Source: Austropuccinia psidii | Lineage: Eukaryota > Basidiomycota > Pucciniomycetes > Pucciniales > Sphaerophragmiaceae | Reading direction: 5' to 3' | NCBI GenBank assembly: GCA_023105745.1 | Contig: JALGQZ010000011.1 | Span: 17,944,975-18,008,974, forward strand | Length of the DNA stretch: 64,000 nucleotides | Shown here: piece by piece, positions 1 through 11,731 of the stretch | How positions within the stretch are numbered: position 1 is the stretch's first letter | Layout of the letters: each line of letters opens with the position of its first letter | Notes under the pieces: generated by a model | What the model saw: the letters and a program-made list of their open reading frames with translations, nothing else | What the model was told of the DNA's origin: nothing | Database searches by the model: none | Program-made: the position numbers and the translations under genes

Positions 1-2871
1 TAGCTGACCTGGGTACAGTCAAGGTGACCTCATCACTTGAACCAAGACCGCTTTTTGCCCACCAGGCATCACCAAAGTCTAATACTAAGCATTGTACAAA
101 TTAAAATCTATGAGGTACAGTGGGGTTAAAAGACTCTGATGAGAAGAAACTTTTATTCAGTAAATTACATATATACTTATTAGTATGTAGCCACACTGGC
201 TCCAATAGATTTTTACCCTCTGAAAGTTTTTCGGAAATGTCAATTAGTGATAAAGCCCCTTTAACTGAGCTTGTTCTCCAGTCATCTGAGCATATCATCA
301 AACCACGAACCCCCGCCGCACAGAATGCCGCTAATATACCATAGCAAATTTGATTTATGCCAAGATTCTTGTGACACGCCAAAAGATCTTTGATGGCCTC
401 TTTCTTTTTGAGTTCGTGAGTTTGCCTTTGATGCCATTAACTTCGACCTTTGTATGTGCACGTACCATGTTGTACGCAATCATCAAATAGATAACTGTAT
501 CCATTAGATCCTCCAGGTTGTTGTGCGGCTTTGTGGACATCTCATTGTCAGCCCCGCCACCTTCAATGCTGAGTTGGGTTGCACATTGCTTTGATTTACT
601 CAAGCAGGAGGCAAGGTATTCAACTGCCCCCCGTTTGAGTCCAAGAGGATTGGTTGAATTTGATGTTGGTGCAACATATGGTTTGGGTGCAATCACATTG
701 TATGAGACTAAACTAATGGATTCAAACATAACATTTGCCCAAAAATGTTTAACTGGATTGGAAGGGTCAAGAAGGCTCTGAACCATTTTGAAGGAGGAGT
801 GTTCAGATTTTGGAAGATTATCTGGAGGTTTTTCTGATTCCTTGATCAATTTTAGATTCCAAATGTTATTATTAAAAAATGCTTCTGTTTCTGTTGGCTT
901 AAAAAATATAACCCTATATATTGCAATTTATATCACGAGTCCACAGCCAATACTAATGTAACATGCGCAAAGATAAAACTCACCTGCCATCTCAAGCTCC
1001 TAAAGCCAGGCCAACCTTTTAAGCTCTCAGTTACTAATCACCTTAATATCAACAGGCAGGAATGTATGAGAATCATTTGTGGGTAAATTGTCCCATCAAT
1101 TTTTGTAAATACTATTGATATTAACAAGCCCCCTTTGCCATTATTTTTGAGTAATATTGGAATGATAAGTCAAAATGTTGCCAAACTCTTCAATGCAGGA
1201 TAAAAATATTCCTTGAACATTAGGGGAGGATGACACTTTGGGCTCAGGGTCAGGCATTATATAAGTCATATCTTGACACATTGTATCATGTTTAATTGTC
1301 TCCCTTTCTTTAAAGGCTTGAATATTTTGAGGAGAGGCAAGAGGGGTTTCATCATGGATTGCTTCATTGAGTATGGGGGGGCTTTCAGTATGCGGAGGTT
1401 CATTATCAACATGGTCCACATCAACATTGATCATTTCATCACCTTTATCCCTGGAATTGTTTTCAGCTTCAAAGGTAGACCATTCTTTGTTGGTGTTTTT
1501 TGTGGCATGTGGATTTGGTCTCTTTCCTAATCCTTTGCCTGGAACTCCAATTCAAAAAACGCTTCTGTTTCTGTTGGCTTAAAAAAATCTAACCCTGTAC
1601 ATTGAAATTTATATGACCAGTCAACAGCCAATAATAATGTATCATGCACAAAGATAAAACTCACCTGCCATCTCAAGGTCCTCCAGCCAGTCCGACATTT
1701 TAAGCTCTTGGTTACTGATCACCTTAATACCAATTGGCAGGAATGTATGAGCATCTTTTGTTGGTAAATTGTCCCATTGATTTTTGTAAATACTATTGAT
1801 ATTATCAAGCCCCCTTTTCCATGATTGTTGAGTAATATTGGAATGATATTTCAAAATGCCTGCAAACTCTTCCATGCGGGATAAATATATTCCTTGAAAA
1901 TTAGCAGACGATGACATTTTGGACTCAGGGTCAGGAACTAGATCAGTCATATCTCGTCCCATTGTATCATGTTTAATTGTTTCCCTTTCTTGAAAGGCTT
2001 GAATATTCCAAGGAGAGGCGGGAGGGGTTTCATCATGCATTGTTTCATTGGGTATTGGGGGGCTTTCAGTATGTGGAGCTTCATCATGGGTTGTTTCATT
2101 GAGTATTGGGGGGGTTCAGTATGCGGAGGTTGATTATCAATATGATCCCCTTTAACATTGATAATTTCATGACCTTGATCCCAAGAATTGTTTGCGGCTT
2201 CAAAGGTACGCCATTTTTTGTTTGTTTTTTTCGTCGCATGTATATTTGGTCTTTTTCCTAATCCTTTGGCTGGAAATCCAATTACGGCTCGAGATTCTCC
2301 CACCTCCACACCTGCCCATATATTGTAAGCAGCTATTTTTATCACTTTTGTTTTGAATTAGTAATGGACTTATGGTTCAAATCCATTTTGAGCAGGCTCA
2401 TGGCTTCAGCAATCTTTTGACCCACATAATCAGGAATTTTACTATCATTTTGGATTTTTTCGAGCCTTGGGATTGTTTGAGCAATGTTGGAGACAAATTT
2501 TTCCTTGGATATAATTTCCACCTCCCCACTGAAAATTACATCATCTTTCCCATCATCTTCTGTCGGTGCACAAGGATCAACAGTCTTTTCCTTCTCATAA
2601 CTTTTACAATTTGGTTTCTGAGAGCTTGGAGGCTGACCTGAAATAAAGGCTATGACACAATATCAGGTTTTGGGAGATTAGAAATATTCAAGATGGATGC
2701 ATACTCACATTCTGGAAGAACTGGTGGATCTTGATTATCTTCATGTGACTGGCTCTCTACTTCAATGCCTAATTCACAACTACTGGCGATATCAGAGATT
2801 TCACTTCCACTCTCTGGGGCTGAAGTTGGTCCTTCATTGAATTTTGTTGAATTGCCCGGGGTTTGGCCCAT
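1..2871 (-). pseudogene. Unrecognised multi-exon rust gene, copy 1 (broken, 3' end beyond or near window start)
   Basis: I do not recognise the product. Reading leftward, exon 1 (2709-2871) starts MGQTPGNSTKF and ends at a GTGAGT donor. A 71-bp intron (2638-2708, TTTCAG acceptor) leads into an acidic exon that keeps frame to about 2345. A further exon (within 1665-2040, ending ..WLEDLEMAG) is followed by a 70-bp GT-AG intron (1595-1664). The last coding block (355-849) encodes ..HFWANVMFES.. and ..EDLMDTVIYLMIAYNMV. Its continuation (101-382, ..CYGILAAFCAAGVRGL..) is displaced by a frameshift near 400-430. A 1-nt deletion at about 890, relative to the second copy, breaks the start of the last block, and an exon is tandemly duplicated. 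The conserved introns and clean exon edges argue for a real ancestral gene, but this copy is not translatable as one protein. Codon evidence and the paralogue at 14976-16930 support the exon calls. Confidence 0.5.
860..2290. repeat. Direct tandem duplication of an intron-exon unit (two units of about 700 bp)
   Basis: Unit 1 (about 860-1551) and unit 2 (about 1552-2290) carry the same series of landmarks. Each has the splice acceptor region, a short intron with donor CTCACC (minus strand GGTGAG), and an exon with the ..IQAF(K/Q)ERETIKHDTM.. motif. Unit 1 is nearly identical to the single unit of the other gene copy (about 15660-16349). Unit 2 is more divergent but keeps its exon open through WLEDLEMAG. 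The junction at 1551/1552 is abrupt (..CCAATT/CAAAAAACGC..). Confidence 0.8.
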
Positions 2872-3425
2872 AGCGGAGGTAGTTTATTAAGCAAATAGAT
2901 GGTGACGAGTTGATTGATAAATTGTTTGGAAATTTTTGAATAAAAAGATCCAAATTGAAGAAAAAAGGTGGAAGTAAAATAATCGCATTTTCAAAATGCA
3001 ATTTGTCGGGAAATCAAATGCGATTTGTCAGGAAATTGAAGGAGGCAATGTTTTGCAAATTATTTCATATCATGCAAATGAAATCACTTCCCTGTGAGAC
3101 ATTGAATAAAGTTGACTAGTGAGAAACCTACTAAAGTCAACTTTTGAACTATTCAACGCTCATGATGTAAGGACTAAGCAAAGTGTTCCATTTGAATGAT
3201 ATGCAATAAAATGGTTTTGTCGGGGAAACAGGAGACACAAGTCTTGTCTTAAATATTCCACTTATTAGGTTTTAATTTGTGAGTCTCATGATTTAAACCC
3301 TAACCACAAAATTGTGAATATACTGACCAATTTCCCCTTAGGTCCTGTTGGCAGAGAAGGCCACTCAGCATATTTCGGCAATGGCGTCCATTGTGTACGC
3401 CAACAAGCCACCGTACACTATGGAT
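2872..3425. other. Spacer upstream of the copy 1 gene, no gene seen
   Basis: This AT-rich stretch is collinear with 16931-17690 in the second copy. It would contain the promoter of the minus-strand gene. I see no convincing ORF and no clear TATA box that I could assign. Confidence 0.5.
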
Positions 3426-3429
3426 GTAG

Positions 3430-4075
3430 TACGGAAGCGTAAGGATGATAAGCAGGGTCGGGAGGATGTCGGGAGGGCACTACACAAGCATAAGGATAAG
3501 TGCTGTTGGGAGGGCACCACACAAGCGTAAGGATAAGTGGTGTCGGGAGGGCACTACAAAAGTGTAAGGATAAGTGGTGTCGGGAGCATGTTGGGAGTGC
3601 ACTCTGCGAGCGTAAGTATGGTAAGCAGTGTTGGGAGGATGTCGGGAGGGCACTAGACAAGCGTAAGGATAAGCAGTGTCGGGAGCATGTCGGGAGGGCA
3701 CTACACAAGCATAAGGATAAGTGGTGTCAGGAACATGTCGGGAGTGCACTCCGCAAGCGTTATGATGGTAAGCAGTGTCGGGAGGATGTCAGGAGGGCAC
3801 TACACAAGCGTAAGGATAAGCAGTGTTGGGAGCATGTCGGGAGGGCACTACACAAGAATAAGGATAAGTGGTGTTGGGAGGATGTCGGGAGGGCACTACA
3901 CAAGCGTAAGGATAAGCAGTGTCAGGAGCGTGCCGGGAGGGCACTACACAAGTGTAAGGATAAGTGGTGTCGGGAGCATGTCGGGAGTGCACTCTGCGAG
4001 CGTAAGGATGGTAAGCAGTGTTGGGGGCATATCGGGAGGGCACTTTAGCGGGTGTAAGGATAAGTGATGTCGGGA
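3430..4075. repeat. 48-bp minisatellite, about a dozen copies
   Basis: The unit is built around GGGAGGGCACTACACAAGCG followed by TAAGGATAAGCAGTGTCGGG and AGCATGTC, 48 bp in total. Single-base variants and a few shortened units occur. Because 48 is divisible by three and the unit lacks stops, several frames on both strands stay open: plus-strand 3500-4048 (182 codons, 16-residue repeat around ALHKHKDKWC) and minus-strand 3480-3749, 3418-3708 and 3789-4196. These ORFs are best read as a by-product of the repeat. The corresponding region of the second segmental copy (17690-18360) is related but much less regular. Confidence 0.9.
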
Positions 4076-4471
4076 GTGCACCATGTGAGCATAAAGATGG
4101 TAAGGGCGGGGTGTGAAAGCGTAAGGAGTGGTGAGGACGGAGATGGGGAGGCAGTGTTGGAGTCTCATCTGGAGGGCGGTGCGGGCTCGTAAGCATGCAA
4201 AGAATCGGGGCGGATTAGATGGGGATGCAGAAGCCAATGAGGTGAAATTACCCAAACATTGTGAATAGTGTTGAAATGGGTTTGGGCTTTGAGTGACATT
4301 CTCATGTGACACATGTGACAATTGACGTTGTCTTGACACTGACGTGACGTGACCCACTAAATCCAGTGACTATAAAGTGACACTAACACAACTGAATCAA
4401 GATTTTATACTGACAGCGGTGCAACGTGAAGTCAATCGCTGACGATTGATGCGAGATTTGCCCTGGTGAAT

Positions 4472-5406
4472 GTTATTTGTAATTTTATCACAGGTTGTAT
4501 TTACTGTGAATTTTTTAAGATTCAGTGTTTCTTGTGGAATAATCGAAAAAATGGACTGTCAGGAAAACTTTTCATTTTACTAGTAAAACCATAATTCCCT
4601 TTGGTTGTACCATATATAATATAGTTCCTCATTGTTCCTGCAATTTTCAGAGAGATTCATTAAGAATTGTATTTCTAATGAATTTATGAAGTTTTTACCT
4701 CATTTCTACGTAGAATTGCAAATATCAGTGTTTAGCTGGTTGCTATGAGGCAAATCAATGGATACAAGTCCAAAAAGGGTTTTAATTACTCTTTCAGGGC
4801 TTACCAATGCAAAGTCATTAAGAATTGACATGGTTACAGGAGTCTAAGTAGCTCTTTACCTCCTTGGCATGTCAAAATACCGGGTTATTTGCTATTTTCT
4901 TAAGATTTACTGTAGTTGTAACATGGTAACCAAGTTCCCAAAGTGTTTTAGTTTAATAATTGGGCCAAGATCAGCCATGGATCCAACTCTGGAGCTGTCC
5001 ATGCCTCTGAGGTCTCAGAAGTTGCGTACCCTGGCTCTCTTTGATGTCTTTTGTCCCCCTTGCTTATTTTTTGCGTCAAAATAGAAAATTAAGCTTCAAG
5101 TGAGATATCCACTATGTGTGTAGCAAAAGTCCATGTAAGAACACCATGATATGAAGTGCCCAAAACATGCATAACACTATTCTTAGTGTATATGTAACAT
5201 GGGATTTCTCACATTCCCATTATTTTGGCATGAAATTAAGAAAAACAATGATTTTCACGGATCTTTCATGTGGGATTGATGATGTGGTATTGTAGTATTT
5301 TCCATATTACCACCTCAAAGAGTTAATTTGAGCTTATTCACTCTAGGGAGCTTACCTAGCTGAATTTTTGTGTAGAATCCAAATCTGGCCTGAAATCCAT
5401 GGATTT
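4472..5406 (-). repeat. Family C LTR, left part, truncated (minus orientation)
   Basis: It is collinear with 21837-22745 of the intact solo LTR, so roughly the first 845 bp of the LTR (left side) are missing. It joins the end of the segmental duplication at about 4471. The LTR is split by a plus-strand solo LTR of the same family and resumes at 7243. Confidence 0.85.
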
Positions 5407-7237
5407 TGTGAGCCTTAGAGGTATTTTCATATACCCAAAAGACCACAAAAGATAAATTAAGATACAAATATAAATAAAACAAATTCATTTATATTATAAA
5501 AATAAAAATTGAAATATAAATACAAATTTATATTTAAAAATAAAAATTTAATTATAATTTAAAAATTTAATTATAATTTAAAAATAAAATTACAATAAAA
5601 TTTAAAATTATGTAATTATATCTTTACTTGTAAAAATCAAGTAAAAATGAATTTTTAATAAACATTGTGATATTAAAAATTCTTGGTAAAAAGCTATATA
5701 AAATATATTATAACTTTTTATCCAAGAAATAAACATGAAGCAATTATCACACCATTGGATTCCTCCCAAAAAATAAAGTGAGGTCACCTCTGGATGAAAT
5801 TTCTGTAACTCAACTCTAAATAAGCTTAAATTAAGTTTTTGGTATTTTCAATACAAAGCTTGAAAATCCTCAAAACTTTTATTCAATTCACACCACTTGT
5901 GGTTTTAACCATCAATTTTTGTGTTAAAATTGAGGTTTTGTGTTTAGTTTAGAAGTTATGAGGAATTGAAGTATTTTCAATTGAATTCAATTGAAATGTC
6001 AAAATGTGCACGTTTATTAGATAAGTGAACTTTGATTTACATATGAGGTGTCAATTATTACTGTATTGTACTGTATAATTGAATTGAATTACATATGTAA
6101 ATTATAAGTATAATACATGATGAGGAATTAAAGGAAAAAATAAATTGGGGGGAAAAGGAACTCCAGCTCCAAGGGGGAGCCAGACCGCCAAAATCCTTGC
6201 TGACAGGCGTGGGATGTCAAAATTCACGCAAAAGTTCATCATTTTTGCCCTGGAATTGAGTTACAGGGTCTGTGAACTCAATTGATGATGAGGTTTTGAT
6301 ACCAACTGGGGTAGTTTTAGCTGTTGCCAAGAGGGTAAAACTACCCTTAAGATAAAACAAACTTATCAAAAACAGTTTTAAATGGTTTCTACTCCTCTTA
6401 CACACATTCTTACATGTTTTGAAGGCTCTAGACCAGGTATTGCTATAGTAATGGCTGATTTAAGGGTCTAAAATGGCTCAAAATGGCTTAAACCAGCCCT
6501 TTTTTGGTCCAAACCAGGGTTCAATGATGCCATAATTGGCCTTTCTGTTGTCAGACTGTTTTTCACGACTGACAAGAGTAAATTTTACTGTTGGAGTAAA
6601 AAAATTGGTGGCTATAAAAGAATTTCTTCTTTGCCCCACTTTTCTCTTCATGTTAGAATCTTTTCCTTTTATTAATTAGTTTAAACACTGTTAAACCAAT
6701 CAATAAAATATTCCATCCTACTTTTTAAATCATTTTAATCCTTTTAACCACGTGAAAAAATCATTATAATCATTGTTTTTAACTCTTAAAATCATTTTTA
6801 CCCCTGAACCACCCCAAAAGTGCATTAAAGCATCTTTCATCACTGTAAACTTTGTCACTTTGTTTCCAAATTCACTCTGGTCACTTTTTGGTGTGTTTTC
6901 TCTTTAATATTCTTTTTAAAAACTTTGTTCTTTAATTAATTGCTTGCAGCTCTTTGCTCAATTAATTCCAATTGAAATTGCTCTTGAAGAAATTTCTTTT
7001 GTAGCCTTAAAATGTCTCTTGTAGAGTATTTTTTGGATAAATTTTTATTGTTGGTAAAACAATAAATCTTTATAATATTATTGTTTTATACTAATAAAGT
7101 TATAAACAATAAAATTGGCGTGTTTTCTCTTAAAAATAATATTTCTTACTATTTTTAATTGATTTTTACCTCATACCAAGTTTGAGGACAGGAAAAGTAC
7201 TTGATTTTTAATCAAAGTTTCATATCCACACCTTACA
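5407..7237 (+). mobile_element. Family C solo LTR, plus orientation, nested in a family C LTR
   Basis: It starts TGTGAGCCTTAGAGG, identical to the start of the 3' LTR at 63947, and ends CACACCTTACA. An exact 5-bp target site duplication, GATTT, lies at 5402-5406 and 7238-7242. The host LTR picks up immediately afterwards (TTACTTACTCAATAAAA), as in the uninterrupted LTR at 22745. The length is 1831 bp and there is no coding content. Solo LTRs arise by recombination between the two LTRs of a complete element. Confidence 0.93.
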
Positions 7238-7242
7238 GATTT

Positions 7243-7394
7243 ACTTACTCAATAAAAAGCTATTCATCTTTTCTGAAATCAAAAATGATGAATTTTGGAT
7301 ATATGCATGACTTATGAGTTATTCATAATTCAAAATTTATTTTTAAGATAATTGTGGCCTATTTGGGTATGTAAAATATACCTCAAGGCTCACA
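7243..7394 (-). repeat. Family C LTR, right part (minus orientation)
   Basis: It resumes the LTR interrupted at 5406 and is nearly identical to 22746-22903. It ends TACCTCAAGGCTCACA, the reverse complement of the family C 5' terminus TGTGAGCC. Together with 4472-5406 it forms the 3' LTR position of a minus-strand element. Confidence 0.88.
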
Positions 7395-7547
7395 ATTGCT
7401 TTCCAACTGCCTCAATAGGTTTTAAAATCAATAAATTTAAAATTATTATATAATTTTATGATTATAATTATAGTTTGTTCTTTGATAAACCCATTTAGAA
7501 TCTTTTGAAAGGTCTTTTAGAGTAAATATCACGGCTAGGTCCCCAAA
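7395..7547 (-). mobile_element. 153-bp internal remnant between two family C LTRs, with primer-binding-site candidate
   Basis: This short segment sits between the LTR end at 7394 and the next LTR start at 7548. Its right edge reads ACGGCTAGGTCCCCAAA next to the LTR. In element orientation that is TTTGGGGACCTAGCCGT directly after LTR terminus CTTACA, which is the expected primer-binding-site position. The left edge (TTGCTTTCC) is only weakly polypurine on the element strand. All coding sequence is gone, so this is an internally deleted element. Confidence 0.7.
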
Positions 7548-9782
7548 TGTAAGGTTTGACTATGAAACAATAAGTAAAAATTACTAATATTGTAAGGTTT
7601 GTCTATGAAACTCTTTATAATAGTAACAATATCAAGAGTACTATGACTGTCCTCAGTAGAAAAATATAATATAATGAAATATTATAACCACAAATTTAAA
7701 TATAATTATTAAAAATAATTATATAAAAAAATAAAATTTAATTATTATTATAATAATATAATAATAAAAAAAAATATAATAATTATAATAAATTATAATT
7801 ATTCTATTATTGTTATAGTCACTGACAGTTATAACAATAAGAAGTGTAAAGCTCTTAATGAGACAATTACACGTGGAAAATAAGAATATTAACCACTTAT
7901 AAATAATATAAATATTATTTATAAAAAGAATTAATCACACACAGTGCAGAAATAATTCTTTATAGAATAAAATTCTATATAAAAAAACTAATAATAGATA
8001 AAAAAAATATAGAATTTTTAGAGAAAACTTACTTATAAGATTTATTTAATACAACAAGTCAAATACAACAGTTATTATATTAAATAAAGATTATAAGTTA
8101 AAAACACGCCAAAAATCAATAAAATCAAAGATAAAACAACTTTTTATACTAAAATTTATGATTAAAGAGTTTTTGAGAGGAATTTGTGGATTTTAAAAGA
8201 TATTTAAGATGAAAATTTTATATAATAAAAGTTATTATAGATGATTACAACAATAATCTGAATTCTATGACTTCAATTCTTTAATTTAATAAATAAAGAA
8301 TAAAAATAACTTAAGAATTACTTTTAATAATAAGATTTTATATTTAATAAAACTTTACCTGTTTAAATGTCTAATATGATTGGATTGATTATGAATTATG
8401 GACAAAAACAGTGAAGAAAAGACTCTTTTTATGTCTACAGAGCAGCTCTCATGATTCATAATGGATGTAGAGGGCGTGCTCAGATCAAAACTGAAAAACC
8501 ATGCTTAAAAATTAAGTTCTTAACTTAAGGCAACTTATTTTTACTTCCAATTTAAAGTTACCAGTGTTATTCTTAACTCCAAGTAACTTTAATCCTCATT
8601 TAGTTTAATTATTTTAAGTTTTAATATAAAATAAGTTTATTTATATTAAAGTTCATCACATGAACAACATAAAATCAGAGTTTCAAGCAGAAATCTCTTA
8701 AACTGAATTTTTAATTAATTTTTAAAGAAATCATAATTTTCTTTAAGCTTAATTAAAAAGTAATTTTCCAGGCTAATTACCCAGGAAACCTATTAATAAA
8801 AGATACTTAAAATTTAATTTATATATTGATAATATTAAATTCTAAGCTGTGTGAAATTTTCAAGCAAATCCATTAAGATTTGGATTTTTAATGAATTTTT
8901 GAAGTTATTACTATTTTTCCACGTAAAATAGCAATACACACAAAACCTTAAGTTTTGATAAGGTTTTGTTGATTGAAACCTTAAAGTTTTAAGCTTATTT
9001 AAGCTTTTTAAGCTTGATTAAGCTTTGACAGTTCTTAAAACCTTGATTCCAAGCCTGCTTATTGGGATTTACCCTCTTGGCAGCTTGAAATTCCTGTCCA
9101 ATTTAGGATAAAACCAGTTTAAACCTTCAGGTTGGATCAAAGTCTAATCTTAAAGTTTAAATAAGGTTGAAAATCCTCCAATACAGGTGGACAACCTTAA
9201 TTGAATCCTTGCAGATCCAAAAAGTTGGGTACCCCAGCTCTATTTGGTCTTTTTCCTTTGTCCCACCTTTTTGCGTGGATTTTGCCCTTTTATTTATTTA
9301 AAGCCATACTATGGCCTTAAACCCTTTTAAATTGAGCTCACGCAGGATTTACATTCTGTATGGCAAATCCTTAGCCAATTCAGTAAATATACACCACACC
9401 TTAATTTTAACTAAAATTTTGGTAAAGTTGCATAAACCTTATGTAACTTTAAATTTAAGCTTAATTAAGCTTAAATTTAACAATTTTTTAAAAAAATGTT
9501 AAAAAGTTACATTAGTACTGTGAGATTCTTAAATCTTCTAATAACACAAGAAATAAGTGTTTTTGGGTATAACACTCTATGGGTGTACCCTAGGTTATTT
9601 TTGGTGTAGAATCCAAAAATGACATAATAATTATAACTTTGTTTATCCAAAAAAAAGTTATACTTATTTTTTATTATTTTTTATTTTAAATTCAACTAAA
9701 AAGTCTGTTTAAGACAATTTTAATTGTTTATAAAATCATTTGTGGCCTTATGGGTATGTTAAACATACCTCACAGGCTCACA
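7548..9782 (-). mobile_element. Family C LTR 2 (minus orientation)
   Basis: It begins TGTAAGGTTTGACTATG (left terminus, compare 20992) and ends ACCTCACAGGCTCACA at 9782. Landmarks in common with the solo LTR at 20992-22903 include TACTATGACTGTCC near the left end and GTGTAGAATCCAAA near the right end. At 2235 bp it is longer than the other copies, largely through AT-rich expansions. The only ORF is a 63-codon one at 9311-9502, which I regard as chance. Confidence 0.8.
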
Positions 9783-11731
9783 AATATCTTACTTATTGTA
9801 CTATGAATGTCCTTATAAGTAAAACAAATGAGATAAAAAATAATTATAATAATAAAGAATTGTTATAATTATGGCGTAAAAATGACTATATTATTAAATA
9901 AATATGATAATATAGTTTATATTTTAAAAAAAAAATATAATAAATAGATATATTAATAAAAAAAAATTAATATATTTAAAAGCGCTTTCTTATTTTTACC
10001 AACAAATAATAAAGTCGTAAAAAGTTGTTTTTCATTAATAAAAAACAATTAATAACAATAATATTACTAATATTCAAGTTATACATTAATATGAATACTA
10101 TTTATATTAATGAAAGAATTATTCAAGTAATAATAAAGAGAAAATCATTATAATAAGAAGAAATAACCTACTTTCAATACTTAATATAATAATTTTGAAT
10201 GATTTTATGCCAAAAATATATAAATAAAGCTTGTTTGAATTGTATTTATAATATAAATTAAGCAAAATTACGATTTATCTTGATTTTACGTGGATTTGAG
10301 GTTTTTAAGAGAAATTTAAACAAAACAATTGAATAATTGAAGTAATCATTTCAAGAATGATGATTATAATAAGGATTATCTTTGTTCTTTAATAATATAA
10401 CAGCTCTATATATAAAGAATAAATAAATTTCCTTTTTGTTTTAATTATTTAGTGTTTTGTAAGCGTCTGAGGGGAAAATAGAGTAAAAAGAGCTCTATTT
10501 ATAGTAAATACATCGCTTCTAGAGTCCATCAGGACATTAGTAGACGTATACTGATGAGTTCTACTAGAATTGATCAATATTTGAAGGTTTAGTGATGATT
10601 ACATCATGATCAAACCATCTTACCTCATTATTGCGCCATTATTTAGAGTTATCACTGTAACTTTAAGCTTGATGACGTCATAGGCTTGGCAGAAGCCTAA
10701 ACCTTGTGGATTTTATTATTATTAATCATAATCTAATATTATTCATCAGTTTGATCACTTATATGACTGTTAAACTTAAAATAAGGTTACAGGGAGTGAT
10801 CATAAATGATCAAATTTAAGCTTAAACTTTCATCATTAATAACTTTAAATTATACACACTAAAACTATTCTGGGTGTGGATTCTTATATCTTGGCAAGTC
10901 CTTATTGAACTACCAAGAGAATTTCATTACATAATCAAAACTCTATGTTGGATGATTTTTCTTGTAACTCATCTTTTCTGTTGAAATTTAATATTTTAAA
11001 CTACAAACCATGATCTCAAGGAATTATACCTTGAATATTGTAATAAATACTAAATAATTATTAACGAATGAACTAGTAGAATCCAATTGTCTACTTATTT
11101 TACAATTTTGGACCACTTTTACAACAAAGTGGTCAATAGCTTTATTGATTTTATTCAATAATACATTACAATTTTTAACGTTGTTTATAGCTTGTGAAAT
11201 AAAGTTCATATCTGTATTCTTAAAGTAATTATATGGTGACTTTATTTTTTGTTCATCTCTCTATCTTGTATATTTCAAAAGATATTACACAAAAACCATG
11301 AATATATGCGTTGACCAAAAAACGCACATATTCAGCTTAATTCCTTAAGTATTTACTATAGATATTATATTTAGAATTTTTTTCAAAGTAAATTCATGTG
11401 GAGAATCCAATGGTACAGTTTATTTTACATGTTGTTCCATTGGTTTCTGAAATAAATGAGGTTTGTACCTTTTTTAAGGTATTATTATTTCTACTTCAGA
11501 AATTCTTGACTTTTCAGATATGCAATAAAGGTGACATATGTGTATTTTACCATGAGGAATCCAACGGTGTAATTTCTTTTACATGTTTTTACATTAGATT
11601 CTGAGTTAATTTAGATTTTGTACTTATTTATGGTATCTTACTAATTTTTGACATAATTATCATAAGTACAATTATTACAGAAATTTTGTTGTGACCTTTG
11701 TGGATATTTAGTCATATCAGAAAGGCTCACA
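9783..11731 (-). mobile_element. Family C LTR 3 (minus orientation), abutting LTR 2
   Basis: It starts directly after LTR 2 at sequence matching about 30-70 bp inside the LTR left end (ATCTTACTTATTGTACTATG, compare 21021-21050), so the extreme terminus is lost. It ends ATCAGAAAGGCTCACA at 11731. It is about 1949 bp, similar to the intact solo LTR. There is no internal sequence between LTR 2 and LTR 3. Short ORFs inside (11024-11209, 11398-11604) look like chance. Confidence 0.72.

Larger units (their letters stand above)
1..4471. repeat. Segmental duplication, copy 1
   Basis: The whole stretch is collinear with 14975-18660. The two share the same opening (TAGCTGACCTGGGT), the same minus-strand gene, the same spacer and the same ending (CAAGATTTTATACTGACAG). 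Copy 1 has an extra tandem exon unit of about 700 bp, while copy 2 lacks about 210 bp corresponding to 240-445. The match breaks at about 4471, where a truncated family C LTR begins. The left edge lies outside the window. Confidence 0.85.

Noticed and set aside
3500..4048. 182-codon repeat ORF as a cysteine-rich repeat protein gene
   Set aside because: Explained by a stop-free 48-bp unit; opposite-strand frames are equally open. Kept only as a finding to test.
3430..4075. CRISPR-like array
   Set aside because: Units are contiguous with no unique spacers, and the context is eukaryotic.
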